Source: Acidimicrobiia bacterium (GTDB lineage: Bacteria > Actinomycetota > Acidimicrobiia > Acidimicrobiales > Bin134). Taken from it: a DNA stretch of 64,000 nucleotides. The position numbers and the translations under genes are program-made. The DNA lies in NCBI GenBank assembly GCA_022826705.1, contig JAJDUJ010000011.1, positions 186,001 through 250,000 on the forward strand, in the 5' to 3' direction. Below are positions 27,328 to 36,045 of the stretch, one piece after another (the first letter of the stretch is position 1; each line of letters opens with the position of its first letter). The notes under the pieces were generated by a model that was not told the origin of the DNA, ran no database searches, and saw nothing but the letters and a program-made list of their open reading frames with translations.

Positions 27328-28008
27328 CTAAAGGCGCTGGTCGGCAACGTTGTCGGGGACGATGGCGCGGAGGCAGAACTCCCAGACTTCGTCGCCCGTG
27401 ATGGGCTGACGGGCGCCGACGTTGCGACCAGCGGTGAACGTTGCCGTTTGCACCAGAAGCGCTGCCATCCGACGAGGGCGACCCGGGCGCAACAACCCCG
27501 CATCGCCGGCGGCCCCAACCACTTCGCTGATGTAATTGATGAGCGGGGCGAAAGCCGCCGCAACTTCCTCGGGATGATCGACGAGAAGGCGGAAGGCGAA
27601 TTCCGAGAACAGCGGCTGCTTGGACACCCGGCTGGGGGCGCACAAGTCGTACAGATCGCGGATAACTCGCTCCAGGCGATCCAGCGGTTCCCCCTCAGAC
27701 GATGCGGCAATGAGGCCGTCAACGGCCAGGCCCATTTCTTCTTCGAACAGCGTCAAGAGGAGTTCGTACTTGCCGTCGAAGTACTGGTAGAAGCTCCGCA
27801 GCGAATGAGGCGCTTGGTCGACCACCTCCTGCACCGTGAACTCGGTGGAGCCCTTTTCGTTCATCACGGCCCGGGCGGCATCGAGGAAATGTTGTGCTCG
27901 TTCCGATGCTCGCTCCCGTGCCACCCGGGTGGAGCGTTCGATCACCCGGCTTCGCCACGCCGATTCGCCGCTTGCGGCATCTGTCAGCGCATTCGATGCT
28001 CCCGCCAT
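27328..28008 (-). CDS. TetR/AcrR-family regulator
   Basis: 226 residues. A basic N-terminal extension of about 35 residues precedes the helix-turn-helix (ASERAQHFLDAARAVMNEKGSTEFTVQEVVDQAPHSLRSFYQYFDGKYELLLTLFEEE), then an all-helical ligand domain. The first residues are poorly conserved in form, and a later start is possible. It is divergent from the CoA-transferase gene and is the obvious candidate regulator of that operon and perhaps of the P450 cluster. Confidence 0.88.
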   Translation of the reverse strand: MAGASNALTDAASGESAWRSRVIERSTRVARERASERAQHFLDAARAVMNEKGSTEFTVQEVVDQAPHSLRSFYQYFDGKYELLLTLFEEEMGLAVDGLIAASSEGEPLDRLERVIRDLYDLCAPSRVSKQPLFSEFAFRLLVDHPEEVAAAFAPLINYISEVVGAAGDAGLLRPGRPRRMAALLVQTATFTAGRNVGARQPITGDEVWEFCLRAIVPDNVADQRL

Positions 28009-28148
28009 AGCTGCCCAGGGTACTCCAGTGCTCGAAAATGCGGCTACCGCAGGTGGTAAAGCTCGTTTCCCCTCTCCTCAATCAGGGTTCCTTGGCACGG
28101 TTTGGCCCCGGCGAATAGTGGCATTATCAGACAACGGAAACTAGATTT

Positions 28149-28168
28149 TCACCCACCAAAAGTGGTGA
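28149..28168. promoter_or_regulatory. candidate TetR operator before the CoA-transferase operon
   Basis: TCACC and GGTGA form outer arms around CCAC-like inner arms (CAC...GTGG) in a 20-base imperfect palindrome. It sits 28 bases before the CoA-transferase ATG in the TetR/CoA-transferase divergent gap, where a TetR repressor would be expected to bind. Confidence 0.4.
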
Positions 28169-28195
28169 CGCGGCGGCAACACCGAGGAGCAGGCG

Positions 28196-29416
28196 ATGAC
28201 CCTACCGATGCACGGCGTCCGGATCCTCGAGGTGGCCGAACACACCTTCGTTCCTGCCGCATCGGCCCTCCTCGCCGAGTGGGGTGCGGAGGTAATCAAA
28301 GTCGAACACCACGAACGCGGCGACGCCATGCGAGGTCTGGCCTCGAGCGGCACCGTCTCCATCGGCGATGGGGCCCATGTGCTGCTCGAGCACTCGAATC
28401 GGGGGAAGAAGAGCATCGGGATCGACCTCACCACCGAAGCCGGGCTAAACGTGCTGTATCGCCTGGCCGCGGTAAGCGACGTGTTCCTCACCAACAAGCT
28501 GCCCGAGGTTCGGGCCAAGCTGCGTATCGACGTCGACCAGATCCGGCACCACAATCCAAACATCATCTACGTCCGCGGCAGCGGGCAGGGAGCGCGCGGC
28601 CCCGAAGCGGGCAAGGGCTCATACGACTCGCTGGCCTATTGGGCCCGGGCTGGCATCGCCGCCGGGCAGATGCCCGTTGGCAGCGAGGAGGTGCCCCCGC
28701 CCCCGGCGCCCGCGTTCGGCGACTCCATCGGCGGGATGACAATCGCCGGCGGCATCATGGGGGCGCTGTTCCACCGCGAGCGCACCGGGGAGGCCACGGT
28801 GGTGGATGTCTCGCTGCTCGGCGTCGGCATGTGGTCGATGGCCGCCGCCATCGCCCTTTCGCTCCAGTCCGGCACCGCCTGGCGAGGCCGCCCGCCGGGC
28901 ACCGCCATTCGCAACCCTCTCACCGGCTACTACCTCACCAGCGACGGCGGGGCCATCGCGCTCACTTGTTTGCAGGCGGCGAAATACTGGCCGGAGATGT
29001 GCCGAGTGCTCAACCGGCCAGACCTGGCCGCCGATGAGAGGTTCGCCGACACCGCGTCGATCACCGCCAACGCGCCGGCCGCGGCCGAAATCCTGGCAGA
29101 GATCTTCGCCACCCGAACCTACGAAGAGTGGATCGAGGTGCTCACCGATTTCGCCGGGCAGTGGGCCCCGGTACAAGACGCCCTTCAGGTGGCCGACGAC
29201 CCACAGGCCGTCGCCAACGAGTACGTGCGGGCTTACACCGACGTCGCCGGGGCGCCCTACCGACTGGTTTCCCCACCGGTGCACTACGACGGGGCCCCAC
29301 CCGCGCCCCGCCGCGCCCCCGGGTTCAACGAGCACGGCGACGAGATCCTCCGCGACCTCCTCGGCCTCGACGACGAGGCGATCATCGACCTCAAGATCCA
29401 GAGCGCAGTGACGTGA
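28196..29416 (+). CDS. CaiB/BaiF (class III) CoA-transferase
   Basis: 406 residues, ATG with GAGGAGC upstream. The family start (MHGVRILEVAEHTFVPAASALLAEWGAEVIKVEHHERGD) is clear; GSYD with Asp144 supplies the catalytic aspartate that forms the acyl-anhydride. The C-terminal domain (ATRTYEEWIEVLTDFAGQWAPVQ) is present. It transfers CoA between carboxylic acids, activating a substrate for degradation; the acid is unknown. It is the first gene of a five-gene operon with two amidohydrolases, a Rieske oxygenase and a small protein. Confidence 0.92.
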   Translation: MTLPMHGVRILEVAEHTFVPAASALLAEWGAEVIKVEHHERGDAMRGLASSGTVSIGDGAHVLLEHSNRGKKSIGIDLTTEAGLNVLYRLAAVSDVFLTNKLPEVRAKLRIDVDQIRHHNPNIIYVRGSGQGARGPEAGKGSYDSLAYWARAGIAAGQMPVGSEEVPPPPAPAFGDSIGGMTIAGGIMGALFHRERTGEATVVDVSLLGVGMWSMAAAIALSLQSGTAWRGRPPGTAIRNPLTGYYLTSDGGAIALTCLQAAKYWPEMCRVLNRPDLAADERFADTASITANAPAAAEILAEIFATRTYEEWIEVLTDFAGQWAPVQDALQVADDPQAVANEYVRAYTDVAGAPYRLVSPPVHYDGAPPAPRRAPGFNEHGDEILRDLLGLDDEAIIDLKIQSAVT

Positions 29417-29465
29417 ATTGGGCCCGAACGTAGAGTACGAGGACTGCTGACCGAGGAGCGCTTGC

Positions 29466-30776
29466 ATGCCGACCACCCGAACCGACGACCTCATTCTGGT
29501 CAGCGTCGACGACCACATCATCGAGCCGCCCGACCTGTTTGTGGGCCACATTGCTCCCGAATACTTGACTCGGGCCCCGCAACTTGTGCGCACCGACGAG
29601 GGCACCGACGTCTGGGAGTTCGGGGGGCGGTGTGTCGAGAACTCGGCGCTGAACGCCATCGCCGGGCGGCCCAAGGAGGAGTTCGGGCTCGAACCCCAGG
29701 GGCTCGACGAGATCCGCCCTGGCTGCTACGACGTGAACGAGCGGGTGAAGGACATGAGCGCGGGCGGGGTGCTGGCCTCGATGAACTTCCCGTCGTTTCC
29801 CGGTTTCGCCGCCCGGCTGTTTGCCACCGACGACGAGGACTTCTCACTGGCGCTGGTGCGGGCCTACAACGACTGGCACATTGACGAGTGGTGCGCGAGC
29901 CATCCGGGCCGCTTCATTCCCATGGCGCTGCCGGTGATCTGGAACGCCGAATTGTGTGCCCAGGAGGTGCGGCGGGTGGCCGCCAAGGGATGCCACTCGC
30001 TCACGTTCACCGAGAACCCCGCCGCCCTTGGCTACCCGAGCTTCCACAGCGAGTACTGGGATCCGCTGTGGCGGGCGCTGTGCGACACCGACACCGTGCT
30101 GTCGATCCACCTCGGATCCTCGGGCCGGCTGTCGATCCCCGCCCTCGACTCCCCCGCCGACGTGATGATGACCCTGCAACCGATGAACATCCAGTCGGCG
30201 GCGGCCGATCTCATCTGGTCGCGGGTGACCAAGGAGTACCCCGGCATCAAGGTGGCCCTGTCCGAGGGGGGCACCGGGTGGATCCCGTACTTCCTCGAGC
30301 GCATCGACCGCGTGTACGAACTGCACAGCCCGTGGACGCTCCAAGACTTCGACGGCCTCTTGCCCAGCGAGGTGTTCCGGCGGAACTTCCTCACTTGCTT
30401 CATCGTCGACGACCTCGGCATCGAGCTGCGCCACCGCATCGGCGTGGAGAACATGGCGTGGGAATGCGACTATCCCCACAGCGACTCCACCTGGCCCACC
30501 GCCCCCGAGCAGCTCATGGAGCAGTTCGTGCGCTGTGATGTGGGAGACGCTGAGATCGCGGCAATGACCCATGAGACCGCGATGCGCTGGTACAACTTCG
30601 ACCCGTTCACCCACATCGACCGAGCCAGCGCCACGGTGGGTGCGCTGCGGGCATCGGTGTCTGATCACGACATCTCCATCAAGCCGCGGAGCAATCGACA
30701 GATCGCTCCCGATGAGAAGATCGAGCAGTTCCGCAAGCGCGCTCGCGCCGCTATCGAAGCCGGCATCGCGAGCTGA
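29466..30776 (+). CDS. amidohydrolase family 2 protein (metal-dependent TIM barrel)
   Basis: 436 residues. The start LILVSVDDHIIEPPDLFVGHI has the D-x-H beginning of the Amidohydrolase-2 family, which includes decarboxylases and hydrolases of aromatic acids. Further markers are FPSFPGFAARLF, AYNDWHIDEWCASHPGRFIPMALPVIWN, VLSIHLGSSG, ALSEGGTGWIPYFLERID and WECDYPHSDSTWP, where His and Asp line the metal site. It is a likely hydrolase or decarboxylase in ring catabolism. It follows the CoA-transferase by 49 bases. Confidence 0.88.
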   Translation: MPTTRTDDLILVSVDDHIIEPPDLFVGHIAPEYLTRAPQLVRTDEGTDVWEFGGRCVENSALNAIAGRPKEEFGLEPQGLDEIRPGCYDVNERVKDMSAGGVLASMNFPSFPGFAARLFATDDEDFSLALVRAYNDWHIDEWCASHPGRFIPMALPVIWNAELCAQEVRRVAAKGCHSLTFTENPAALGYPSFHSEYWDPLWRALCDTDTVLSIHLGSSGRLSIPALDSPADVMMTLQPMNIQSAAADLIWSRVTKEYPGIKVALSEGGTGWIPYFLERIDRVYELHSPWTLQDFDGLLPSEVFRRNFLTCFIVDDLGIELRHRIGVENMAWECDYPHSDSTWPTAPEQLMEQFVRCDVGDAEIAAMTHETAMRWYNFDPFTHIDRASATVGALRASVSDHDISIKPRSNRQIAPDEKIEQFRKRARAAIEAGIAS

Positions 30777-30787
30777 AAGGACGAACC

Positions 30788-32017
30788 ATGGCCGACCCCA
30801 CCGCCACGGTGCTCCGCCCCGCCGGGGTCCTCGATGTTGACAGCGGCGAGGTGCTCGCGGGCGCCGCCATCCGTGTCGAGGGCAACCGCATCACCGGGAT
30901 CGGAGACGTCGATGCCGATGCCCACGAGGTGATCGACCTCCCCGAGATCACCCTGATGCCCGGGCTGATGGACATGGAGGTAGACCTCGTGCTCGGGGGT
31001 CCCGGCGCAGGGCTGAGCGACCCCGTTCGAGTCGACCCGGTGAAGATGACGCTGCGGGCCGCGGCGAACGCCCGGCGAACGCTGCGCGCCGGATTTACCA
31101 CGGTGCGCAACCTCGGGCTGTTCGTGAAAACGGGGGGCTACCTGCTCGACGTGGCGCTCAGCGAGGCCATTGACGCCGGTTGGATCGAGGGGCCGCGTGT
31201 GGTACCCGCCGGACACGCCATCGTCCCCTATGGAGGCCATCTCGATCCGAGCGCCCAGTCGGGGCTGGCACCGGGCATCATGCCGCTCACTATCGAGGAA
31301 GGGGTGGCCGACGGGGTTGACGAGGTGCGCAAGGCGGTGCGCTACCAGATCCGCCACGGTGCCCAGCTCATCAAGTGCTGTGCATCGGGCGGGGTCATGA
31401 CCCCCACCGGGCCATCAGGGGCCCAGCAATACTCGGCCGAGGAGTTTGCGGCGATCGCCGACGAGGCCCATCGGCGAGGCCTGAAGGTGGCCGCTCACGC
31501 TCACGGCGACACCGCGGTCAACGCCGCCCTGGATGCCGGCATCGATTGCATTGAACACGGCTTCATGATCACCGCCCCCACCATCGAGCGCCTGGTGGAA
31601 ACCGACACGTTCTTGGTATCGACCACGGCGCTCACCGAGAACTGGGACGTCTCGAACCAGCCGCCGGCTCTCCAAGCCAAAGCCGGCGAGGTGTTCCCCA
31701 AAGCGAAGGCTTCGATTACCGCCGCCATCGAGGCCGGGGTGAAGATCGCGTGCGGCACCGACGCCCCCGCTATCTTCCACGGTCGCAACGCGGAGGAGCT
31801 CGAAGTGCTGGTGAAGCGGGGCATGACCCCCCTCGGGGCCATTCGGGCGGCAACAACGGTGGCCGCCGAGCTCATCGACCGGCCCGACCTTGGGCGACTC
31901 GCCCCGGAGATGCTGGCCGACATCGTGGGCGTGCCCGGCAACCCGCTGCACGACATCTCCGTTACCCGGCGCATGGCGTTCGTGATGAAGGACGGACGCG
32001 TCCACAAGCAGCCGTAA
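30788..32017 (+). CDS. amidohydrolase (imidazolonepropionase-like) with replaced HxH motif
   Basis: 409 residues. The family layout is complete: N-terminal beta sandwich, LMPGL, then GFTTVRNLG, Lys196 in LIKCCASGG, H237-A-H239, H257 in EHGF and Asp325 in GTDAPA. The first motif, normally D-x-H-x-H, here reads D62-M-E64-V-D66. Both first metal-binding His are thus replaced by acidic residues while all other ligands remain. It may bind one metal, use Glu/Asp as ligands, or have altered activity. Eleven bases separate it from the gene before. Confidence 0.87.
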   Translation: MADPTATVLRPAGVLDVDSGEVLAGAAIRVEGNRITGIGDVDADAHEVIDLPEITLMPGLMDMEVDLVLGGPGAGLSDPVRVDPVKMTLRAAANARRTLRAGFTTVRNLGLFVKTGGYLLDVALSEAIDAGWIEGPRVVPAGHAIVPYGGHLDPSAQSGLAPGIMPLTIEEGVADGVDEVRKAVRYQIRHGAQLIKCCASGGVMTPTGPSGAQQYSAEEFAAIADEAHRRGLKVAAHAHGDTAVNAALDAGIDCIEHGFMITAPTIERLVETDTFLVSTTALTENWDVSNQPPALQAKAGEVFPKAKASITAAIEAGVKIACGTDAPAIFHGRNAEELEVLVKRGMTPLGAIRAATTVAAELIDRPDLGRLAPEMLADIVGVPGNPLHDISVTRRMAFVMKDGRVHKQP

Positions 32018-32034
32018 CGGCAAGAGGAGACCCC

Positions 32035-33336
32035 ATGGCTCATTTCCCGAAACCAGCGGAAGGCAGTTGGACCCAGCACTATCCGGGGCTGGGCACTGGG
32101 CCGATCTCGTACCGCGACTCGTTCGATCCCGACTACTGGCAACAAGAGATCGACAGCATCTTCACCAAAGAATGGCTGTGCGTGGGACGAGTCGAGCAGC
32201 TCTCTCGGGTCGGCAGCTATTTCACCAAGGAGTTCGCCTGGGCCAACCGCAGCCTCGTCATCGTCAAGGATCAGGGCGAAACCATCCGGGCCTTCCACAA
32301 CATCTGCCGTCACCGCGGAAACAAGCTCGTCTGGCACGACTATCCCGGTGAGGAGACCTCGGGCTACTGCCGCCAGTTCTCGTGCAAGTACCACGCCTGG
32401 CGCTACGCCCTCGACGGGTCACTGGTGTTTGTGCAGCAGGAGGAGGAGTTCTTCGACCTAGACAAGGAGAACCTCGGCCTCGTGAGCGTGGCGTGCGACG
32501 TGTGGGAGGGGTTCATCTTCGTGAACCTCGACCCCCAGCCGTCCCAGACCCTTACCGAAGCGCTGGGCGAACTTGCGACGGGCCTGGCCGGCTACCCCTA
32601 CGGTGAAATGACCCAGCGCTACAGCGTGACTTCGAAGATCAACAGCAACTGGAAGCTGTTCATCGACGCGTTCGTCGAGTTCTACCACGCCCCGATCCTC
32701 CACCAGCAGCAGTCGACTTCTGAGGAGGGCCAGAAGCTCGCCGCTGTCGGGTTCGAAGGGCTCCACTACGAGTTGTTCAGCCCCCACTCCATGGTGTCGT
32801 CGTGGGGCGGCATGGCACCGCCGGCCGACCCGCGCATGGTCAAGCCGATGGAGAACTTCCTTCGCAGCGGGCTGTTCGGGCCGTGGGACAAACCGGCCGT
32901 TGTCAACAACAACGAGAACCTGCCGCCCCTGGTCAATCCGTCGGGGCACCGAGCCTGGGGCATCGACTCGTTCCTGCTGTGGCCCAACTTCATGATCCTG
33001 ATATGGGAGACGGGCTGGTACCTCACCTACTCGTACTGGCCCGACAGCCCAAACTCGCACACCTTCGAGTCCTCGCTGTACTTCGTGCCGCCCGAGACCT
33101 CCTCGCAGCGGGTGGCACAGGAATACGCCTTTTCGGTGTTCAAGGAGTTCGCCCTCCAGGACGCCAACACGCTCGAAGCCACCCAGTCGATGATCGAGAC
33201 CGGCGTGGTGGACACATTCGTGCTGAACGACCAGGAGGTGCTGTGCCGCCACCATCACGCCGCGGCACGAGAGCAAGTGGCGGCCGGGCGGCGTCCCGAC
33301 GCCTATCCGTGGATGCCGGCAGAGGTCTCCGCATGA
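32035..33336 (+). CDS. Rieske non-haem iron oxygenase, alpha subunit
   Basis: 433 residues, ATG 32035 with AGAGGAGA upstream. The Rieske cluster is C91-x-H93 and C117-x2-H120. The catalytic domain shows NWKLFIDAFVEFYHAPILH with the iron ligands His218 and His223 and Glu215 at the bridging position, which is usually Asp. It hydroxylates or demethylates a ring substrate using electrons from a separate reductase, none of which is coded here. The gene downstream overlaps its stop (ATGA). Confidence 0.92.
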   Translation: MAHFPKPAEGSWTQHYPGLGTGPISYRDSFDPDYWQQEIDSIFTKEWLCVGRVEQLSRVGSYFTKEFAWANRSLVIVKDQGETIRAFHNICRHRGNKLVWHDYPGEETSGYCRQFSCKYHAWRYALDGSLVFVQQEEEFFDLDKENLGLVSVACDVWEGFIFVNLDPQPSQTLTEALGELATGLAGYPYGEMTQRYSVTSKINSNWKLFIDAFVEFYHAPILHQQQSTSEEGQKLAAVGFEGLHYELFSPHSMVSSWGGMAPPADPRMVKPMENFLRSGLFGPWDKPAVVNNNENLPPLVNPSGHRAWGIDSFLLWPNFMILIWETGWYLTYSYWPDSPNSHTFESSLYFVPPETSSQRVAQEYAFSVFKEFALQDANTLEATQSMIETGVVDTFVLNDQEVLCRHHHAAAREQVAAGRRPDAYPWMPAEVSA

Positions 33337-33668
33337 GCGCCCCCCTGGCTCTGCCCGAGGAGTTCGCAGATCTGGCCCAGTTCGAAGACTGGGCGCTCGA
33401 GACGTGGCGGGAGCGGTACGAGAAGCGCCTGGCATCGACGGTCGATGAGATGCAGGCCCTCTATGACGCCATCACCCCGCGAATCGAGGAGATCCTCTCC
33501 TACTGCGACCGCCATGACGTGGCCGAACTGCCCGATGAGGTGCGAAACCTGATGCTCTTGCTGTTCTCGCTGTGCGAGGCATCGTTGCCGGTGGAGATCT
33601 GGCGCCAGCCGAGAGTGCCCGACAGCGGCGCCGCCGATCTCACCATGGTGGCCGAACCCCGACTGTGA
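33333..33668 (+). CDS. small helical protein coupled to the Rieske oxygenase
   Basis: 111 residues, ATGA overlap with the Rieske gene. Mostly helical and acidic (FEDWALETWRERYEKRLASTVDEMQALYDAITPRIEEIL), Cys in SYCDRHD and SLCEAS, no signal. It does not look like the usual beta subunit of ring-hydroxylating oxygenases, which is a cone-shaped fold of about 160-180 residues. I do not recognise it; strict coupling suggests an accessory or partner of the oxygenase. Confidence 0.7.
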   Translation: MSAPLALPEEFADLAQFEDWALETWRERYEKRLASTVDEMQALYDAITPRIEEILSYCDRHDVAELPDEVRNLMLLLFSLCEASLPVEIWRQPRVPDSGAADLTMVAEPRL

Positions 33669-33690
33669 CCGGCCCGGGATTCGGGGCATA

Positions 33691-33726
33691 CGGCATTTGC
33701 GAAGCGAAGCGATGCGATTGATGCCG
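33691..33726 (+). terminator. possible hairpin after the Rieske operon
   Basis: CGGCAT and ATGCCG form 6-base arms around a 24-base loop just after the last gene of the operon and before the tRNA on the other strand. The stem is short, the loop long and no T-run follows, so this is weak. Confidence 0.25.
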
Positions 33727-33745
33727 GCTGCTACTTCGATCTGCG

Positions 33746-33823
33746 TGGCGCGCTTGGAGGGACTCGAACCCCCGGCCTTCTGATCCGTAGTCAGACGCTC
33801 TAATCCAACTGAGCTACAAGCGC
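33746..33823 (-). tRNA. tRNA-Arg(ACG)
   Basis: The reverse strand folds as a cloverleaf starting GCGCTTG and closing CAAGCGC, discriminator G, with CCA coded. The anticodon loop CTACGGA gives ACG (reads CGU/CGC after A-to-I editing, for which tadA lies at 46.6 kb). The T-arm GGTTCGAGTCC is intact. Length without CCA is 75 bases. Confidence 0.96.
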
Positions 33824-33879
33824 GAGCAGCAGCCAGTGTACCCGGCGCCTGACGGGTGGTAGCTAGTGGTTTGGCGAGT

Positions 33880-34782
33880 TCAGGCCTCTTTGATCGAGCG
33901 GGTCAGCATGATCCCGCCCACCAGGGCCACAATCGGGGCAGAGCCGAAGAACTCGGGAGCCAACATCGTCTTGGCCAAGACATTGGAGCCGGCGATCACC
34001 ACTATGGCGATGCCTGCTGTATGGCAGATCATCAAAAGCACTTGGCGCCTGCCTTCCATCACCATGCGAGGAACCGTGAGAAGGTCGACAAGGAGCACCA
34101 AAGCGATTCCCCCCAGAATGAGGACAGGAATGCCGAATTTCAAGTCGGTATCCACACCGCTGAGAGGGGCAAAGTCGTAGTTGCCTCTTGTCCAATCAAG
34201 CCAGAATGAGGCCACCACTGCGAGCACGGCACCCAGTGCTCCCGCCACGGGGTGGACATCCAGAGTCGGCGCTTCTTCCTGCTCGTATGCGGATACCAGA
34301 GCCCCCAGCACGGCCACCGAACAGCCTGCCAAACCGAGCCATGCGCCAAAGCCGAGCAAAGGTGCGTCGGCCCCGACAATCAAAATGAAGATCAAGTTGA
34401 TGGCGAAGGCGCCCAACGACATCCCCAATGTGGCAGCAGCCGACTTGACGCGCACTAGTAGCGCCAATCCCACCAAGAAGACGGTGAGGCCTACGCCGAA
34501 CGTTGAAGTGCCAATGCCGCTGATGTTGGGGAAGCTGTCTTGTCCCGACTCGATCCAGCTGAACAGCGTGGCCAAAACCATGACCGCACCGCCCAGTCCA
34601 ACCAGCATTCGGCTTGTCGAAGGAATCTCGATGGGCCCCAACATTCCATTGCCGCCCCCGTCGTCACCACCGGCATCGGCGGCTTCGGCAGAGCCGTCGA
34701 CAATCGGTTGTTCGGGCTCCTCGGCTGCGGTGTCCTCCGACATCGGTTGGTCCGATCTGGTGGTGAAAGCGTCGTCGCTCAT
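33880..34782 (-). CDS. multi-pass membrane protein, unknown function
   Basis: 300 residues from ATG 34782, chosen because GGAAGGGGAC lies just before it; an earlier start at 34806 is not supported. The first 65 residues are acidic and Gly/Ala-rich (likely disordered, cytoplasmic), then seven or so hydrophobic segments follow (for example MLVGLGGAVMVLATLFSW, FGVGLTVFLVGLALLV, GAFAINLIFILIVGA, GIPVLILGGIALVLLVDLL). No transport motif is seen. It is a single gene between a tRNA and the terminator of the DUF1214 gene. Confidence 0.78.
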   Translation of the reverse strand: MSDDAFTTRSDQPMSEDTAAEEPEQPIVDGSAEAADAGGDDGGGNGMLGPIEIPSTSRMLVGLGGAVMVLATLFSWIESGQDSFPNISGIGTSTFGVGLTVFLVGLALLVRVKSAAATLGMSLGAFAINLIFILIVGADAPLLGFGAWLGLAGCSVAVLGALVSAYEQEEAPTLDVHPVAGALGAVLAVVASFWLDWTRGNYDFAPLSGVDTDLKFGIPVLILGGIALVLLVDLLTVPRMVMEGRRQVLLMICHTAGIAIVVIAGSNVLAKTMLAPEFFGSAPIVALVGGIMLTRSIKEA

Positions 34783-34849
34783 AGCCGTCCCCTTCCCGAT
34801 TGACAACGACCCCAGACTACTCCCGCTGCTCCGAACCGGGGTCTCGGAT

Positions 34850-34876
34850 CGATCAGGTCGAAGGCCGACCTGATCG
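34850..34876 (-). terminator. strong hairpin after the DUF1214 gene
   Basis: CGATCAGGTCG and CGACCTGATCG form a perfect 11-base stem with a 5-base loop, one base beyond the DUF1214 stop codon on the reverse strand. No T-run follows, which is common in high-GC actinobacteria. It probably ends DUF1214 transcripts before the membrane protein gene. Confidence 0.6.
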
Positions 34877-34877
34877 G

Positions 34878-35996
34878 CTAGTCAATGGCGTTCACCTGGT
34901 GGAGGGGGACCACTCGGGAGTGGGCCTCGGGGATGGGGGCGGTGGAGCGGAACCAGCGGAGGCTCAGCGATCCCGTGGGGTGGCCGGCGGTGTCCAGCCA
35001 GTTGGGCAGTCCGGGGTCTTCGTGGGCCACCACCAGCCGCACGGTGCCATCGTCGCGGCGAACCGCGGTGTCGCCGTTTATGACCGCGGTTCGGGTTCGC
35101 CAGTCCACCGTCTCGCCCCAGTAGGTGAGCAGCACCCATCCCCAATAGTCGGCCCCGCCCGACGGGTCGAAATCCACAACCAGCGCCTCGTCGGGGCCGA
35201 GTTCCCAGTCGCCGAAGAGGTAACGCACGTTGTCAGGGGTGAGCAAGTCGCCATCGTCGGGCATCGGTTGAATGGTGTTGACGAGCTCTTCGATCGGCGG
35301 CGGCTTCCTCTGCTGCACCCACCAGCCGAACGAACCGGTGGTAAAGAGCACGGCCTGCTCCAGTGCCCGGCGCAGCTGATCAAGAGTGAGCGCGGGGGCA
35401 GGCCCTGCCGACGGGATGGCCTCGATGGAGGGCCGGGGATGGGCCAACCTCACGTCCCGATCGGTGAAATAGGTGCGAAGGATGACGGAGCTGGCGTCGG
35501 GCTCTAGGCGCAGCTGATTGGGATTGTCGGGTTGGGGGTCGGGCGTGAGCAGCAGCTCATAGGTGCCGTCGGGGTCCACCCGCAGCGTGGTGTCCTCCAC
35601 CGCGTCGACCAGCCGGCGGCCGCCGTCGCTCCGGTAGTCCCCGGCGTACACCCCTACCTCTATCGCCACCGCCCCAGCCATCGTGGCGTTGATCCGGTAC
35701 GACCGGTCGCCCCGGATAACGGAGGAGAAATAGGTCTGGTCGGGGTTGTCTCCCATGTATTTTCGGATGGTGGTCTGGTACTCCACGAAGTCAGGTCGCT
35801 CCGGATCGGCCCGCTCCACGAAATTCTCCAGCGCAAAGGTCGCGTAGCGGCTCAGAGCGCGGATTCCCTCAGCCCGCAGATCGGGATCATCCGGCGTCCC
35901 CGCGGCCAGCACCAACTCCCCGGCATCGGCCATGGCCTGGCAGTACGCCCGCCAGACCTCCACTGAAGGATCCACGGACCCAGGTGCGTCACCCAT
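34878..35996 (-). CDS. DUF1214-type protein, copy 1
   Basis: 372 residues. An N-terminal helical part (VEVWRAYCQAMADAGELVLAAG; LRAEGIRALSRYATFALENFVERADPERPDFVEYQ) is followed by a beta-rich DUF1214-like domain (GRDRSYRINATMAGAVAIEVGVYAG is approximated by DRSYRINATMAGAVAIEV; ELLLTPDPQPDNPNQLRLEPDASSVILRTYF). The C-terminus is DPSGGADYWGWVLLTYWGETVDW. No signal peptide is seen, so it is likely cytoplasmic. Function is unknown. A close paralogue lies at 40450, and the two flank the monooxygenase, toxin-antitoxin and RCC1 genes. Confidence 0.8.
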   Translation of the reverse strand: MGDAPGSVDPSVEVWRAYCQAMADAGELVLAAGTPDDPDLRAEGIRALSRYATFALENFVERADPERPDFVEYQTTIRKYMGDNPDQTYFSSVIRGDRSYRINATMAGAVAIEVGVYAGDYRSDGGRRLVDAVEDTTLRVDPDGTYELLLTPDPQPDNPNQLRLEPDASSVILRTYFTDRDVRLAHPRPSIEAIPSAGPAPALTLDQLRRALEQAVLFTTGSFGWWVQQRKPPPIEELVNTIQPMPDDGDLLTPDNVRYLFGDWELGPDEALVVDFDPSGGADYWGWVLLTYWGETVDWRTRTAVINGDTAVRRDDGTVRLVVAHEDPGLPNWLDTAGHPTGSLSLRWFRSTAPIPEAHSRVVPLHQVNAID

Positions 35997-36045
35997 GATC
36001 GGATACTACTTCCGCAGGAAGACAGCAATCTGAGAAGCTTGACTC

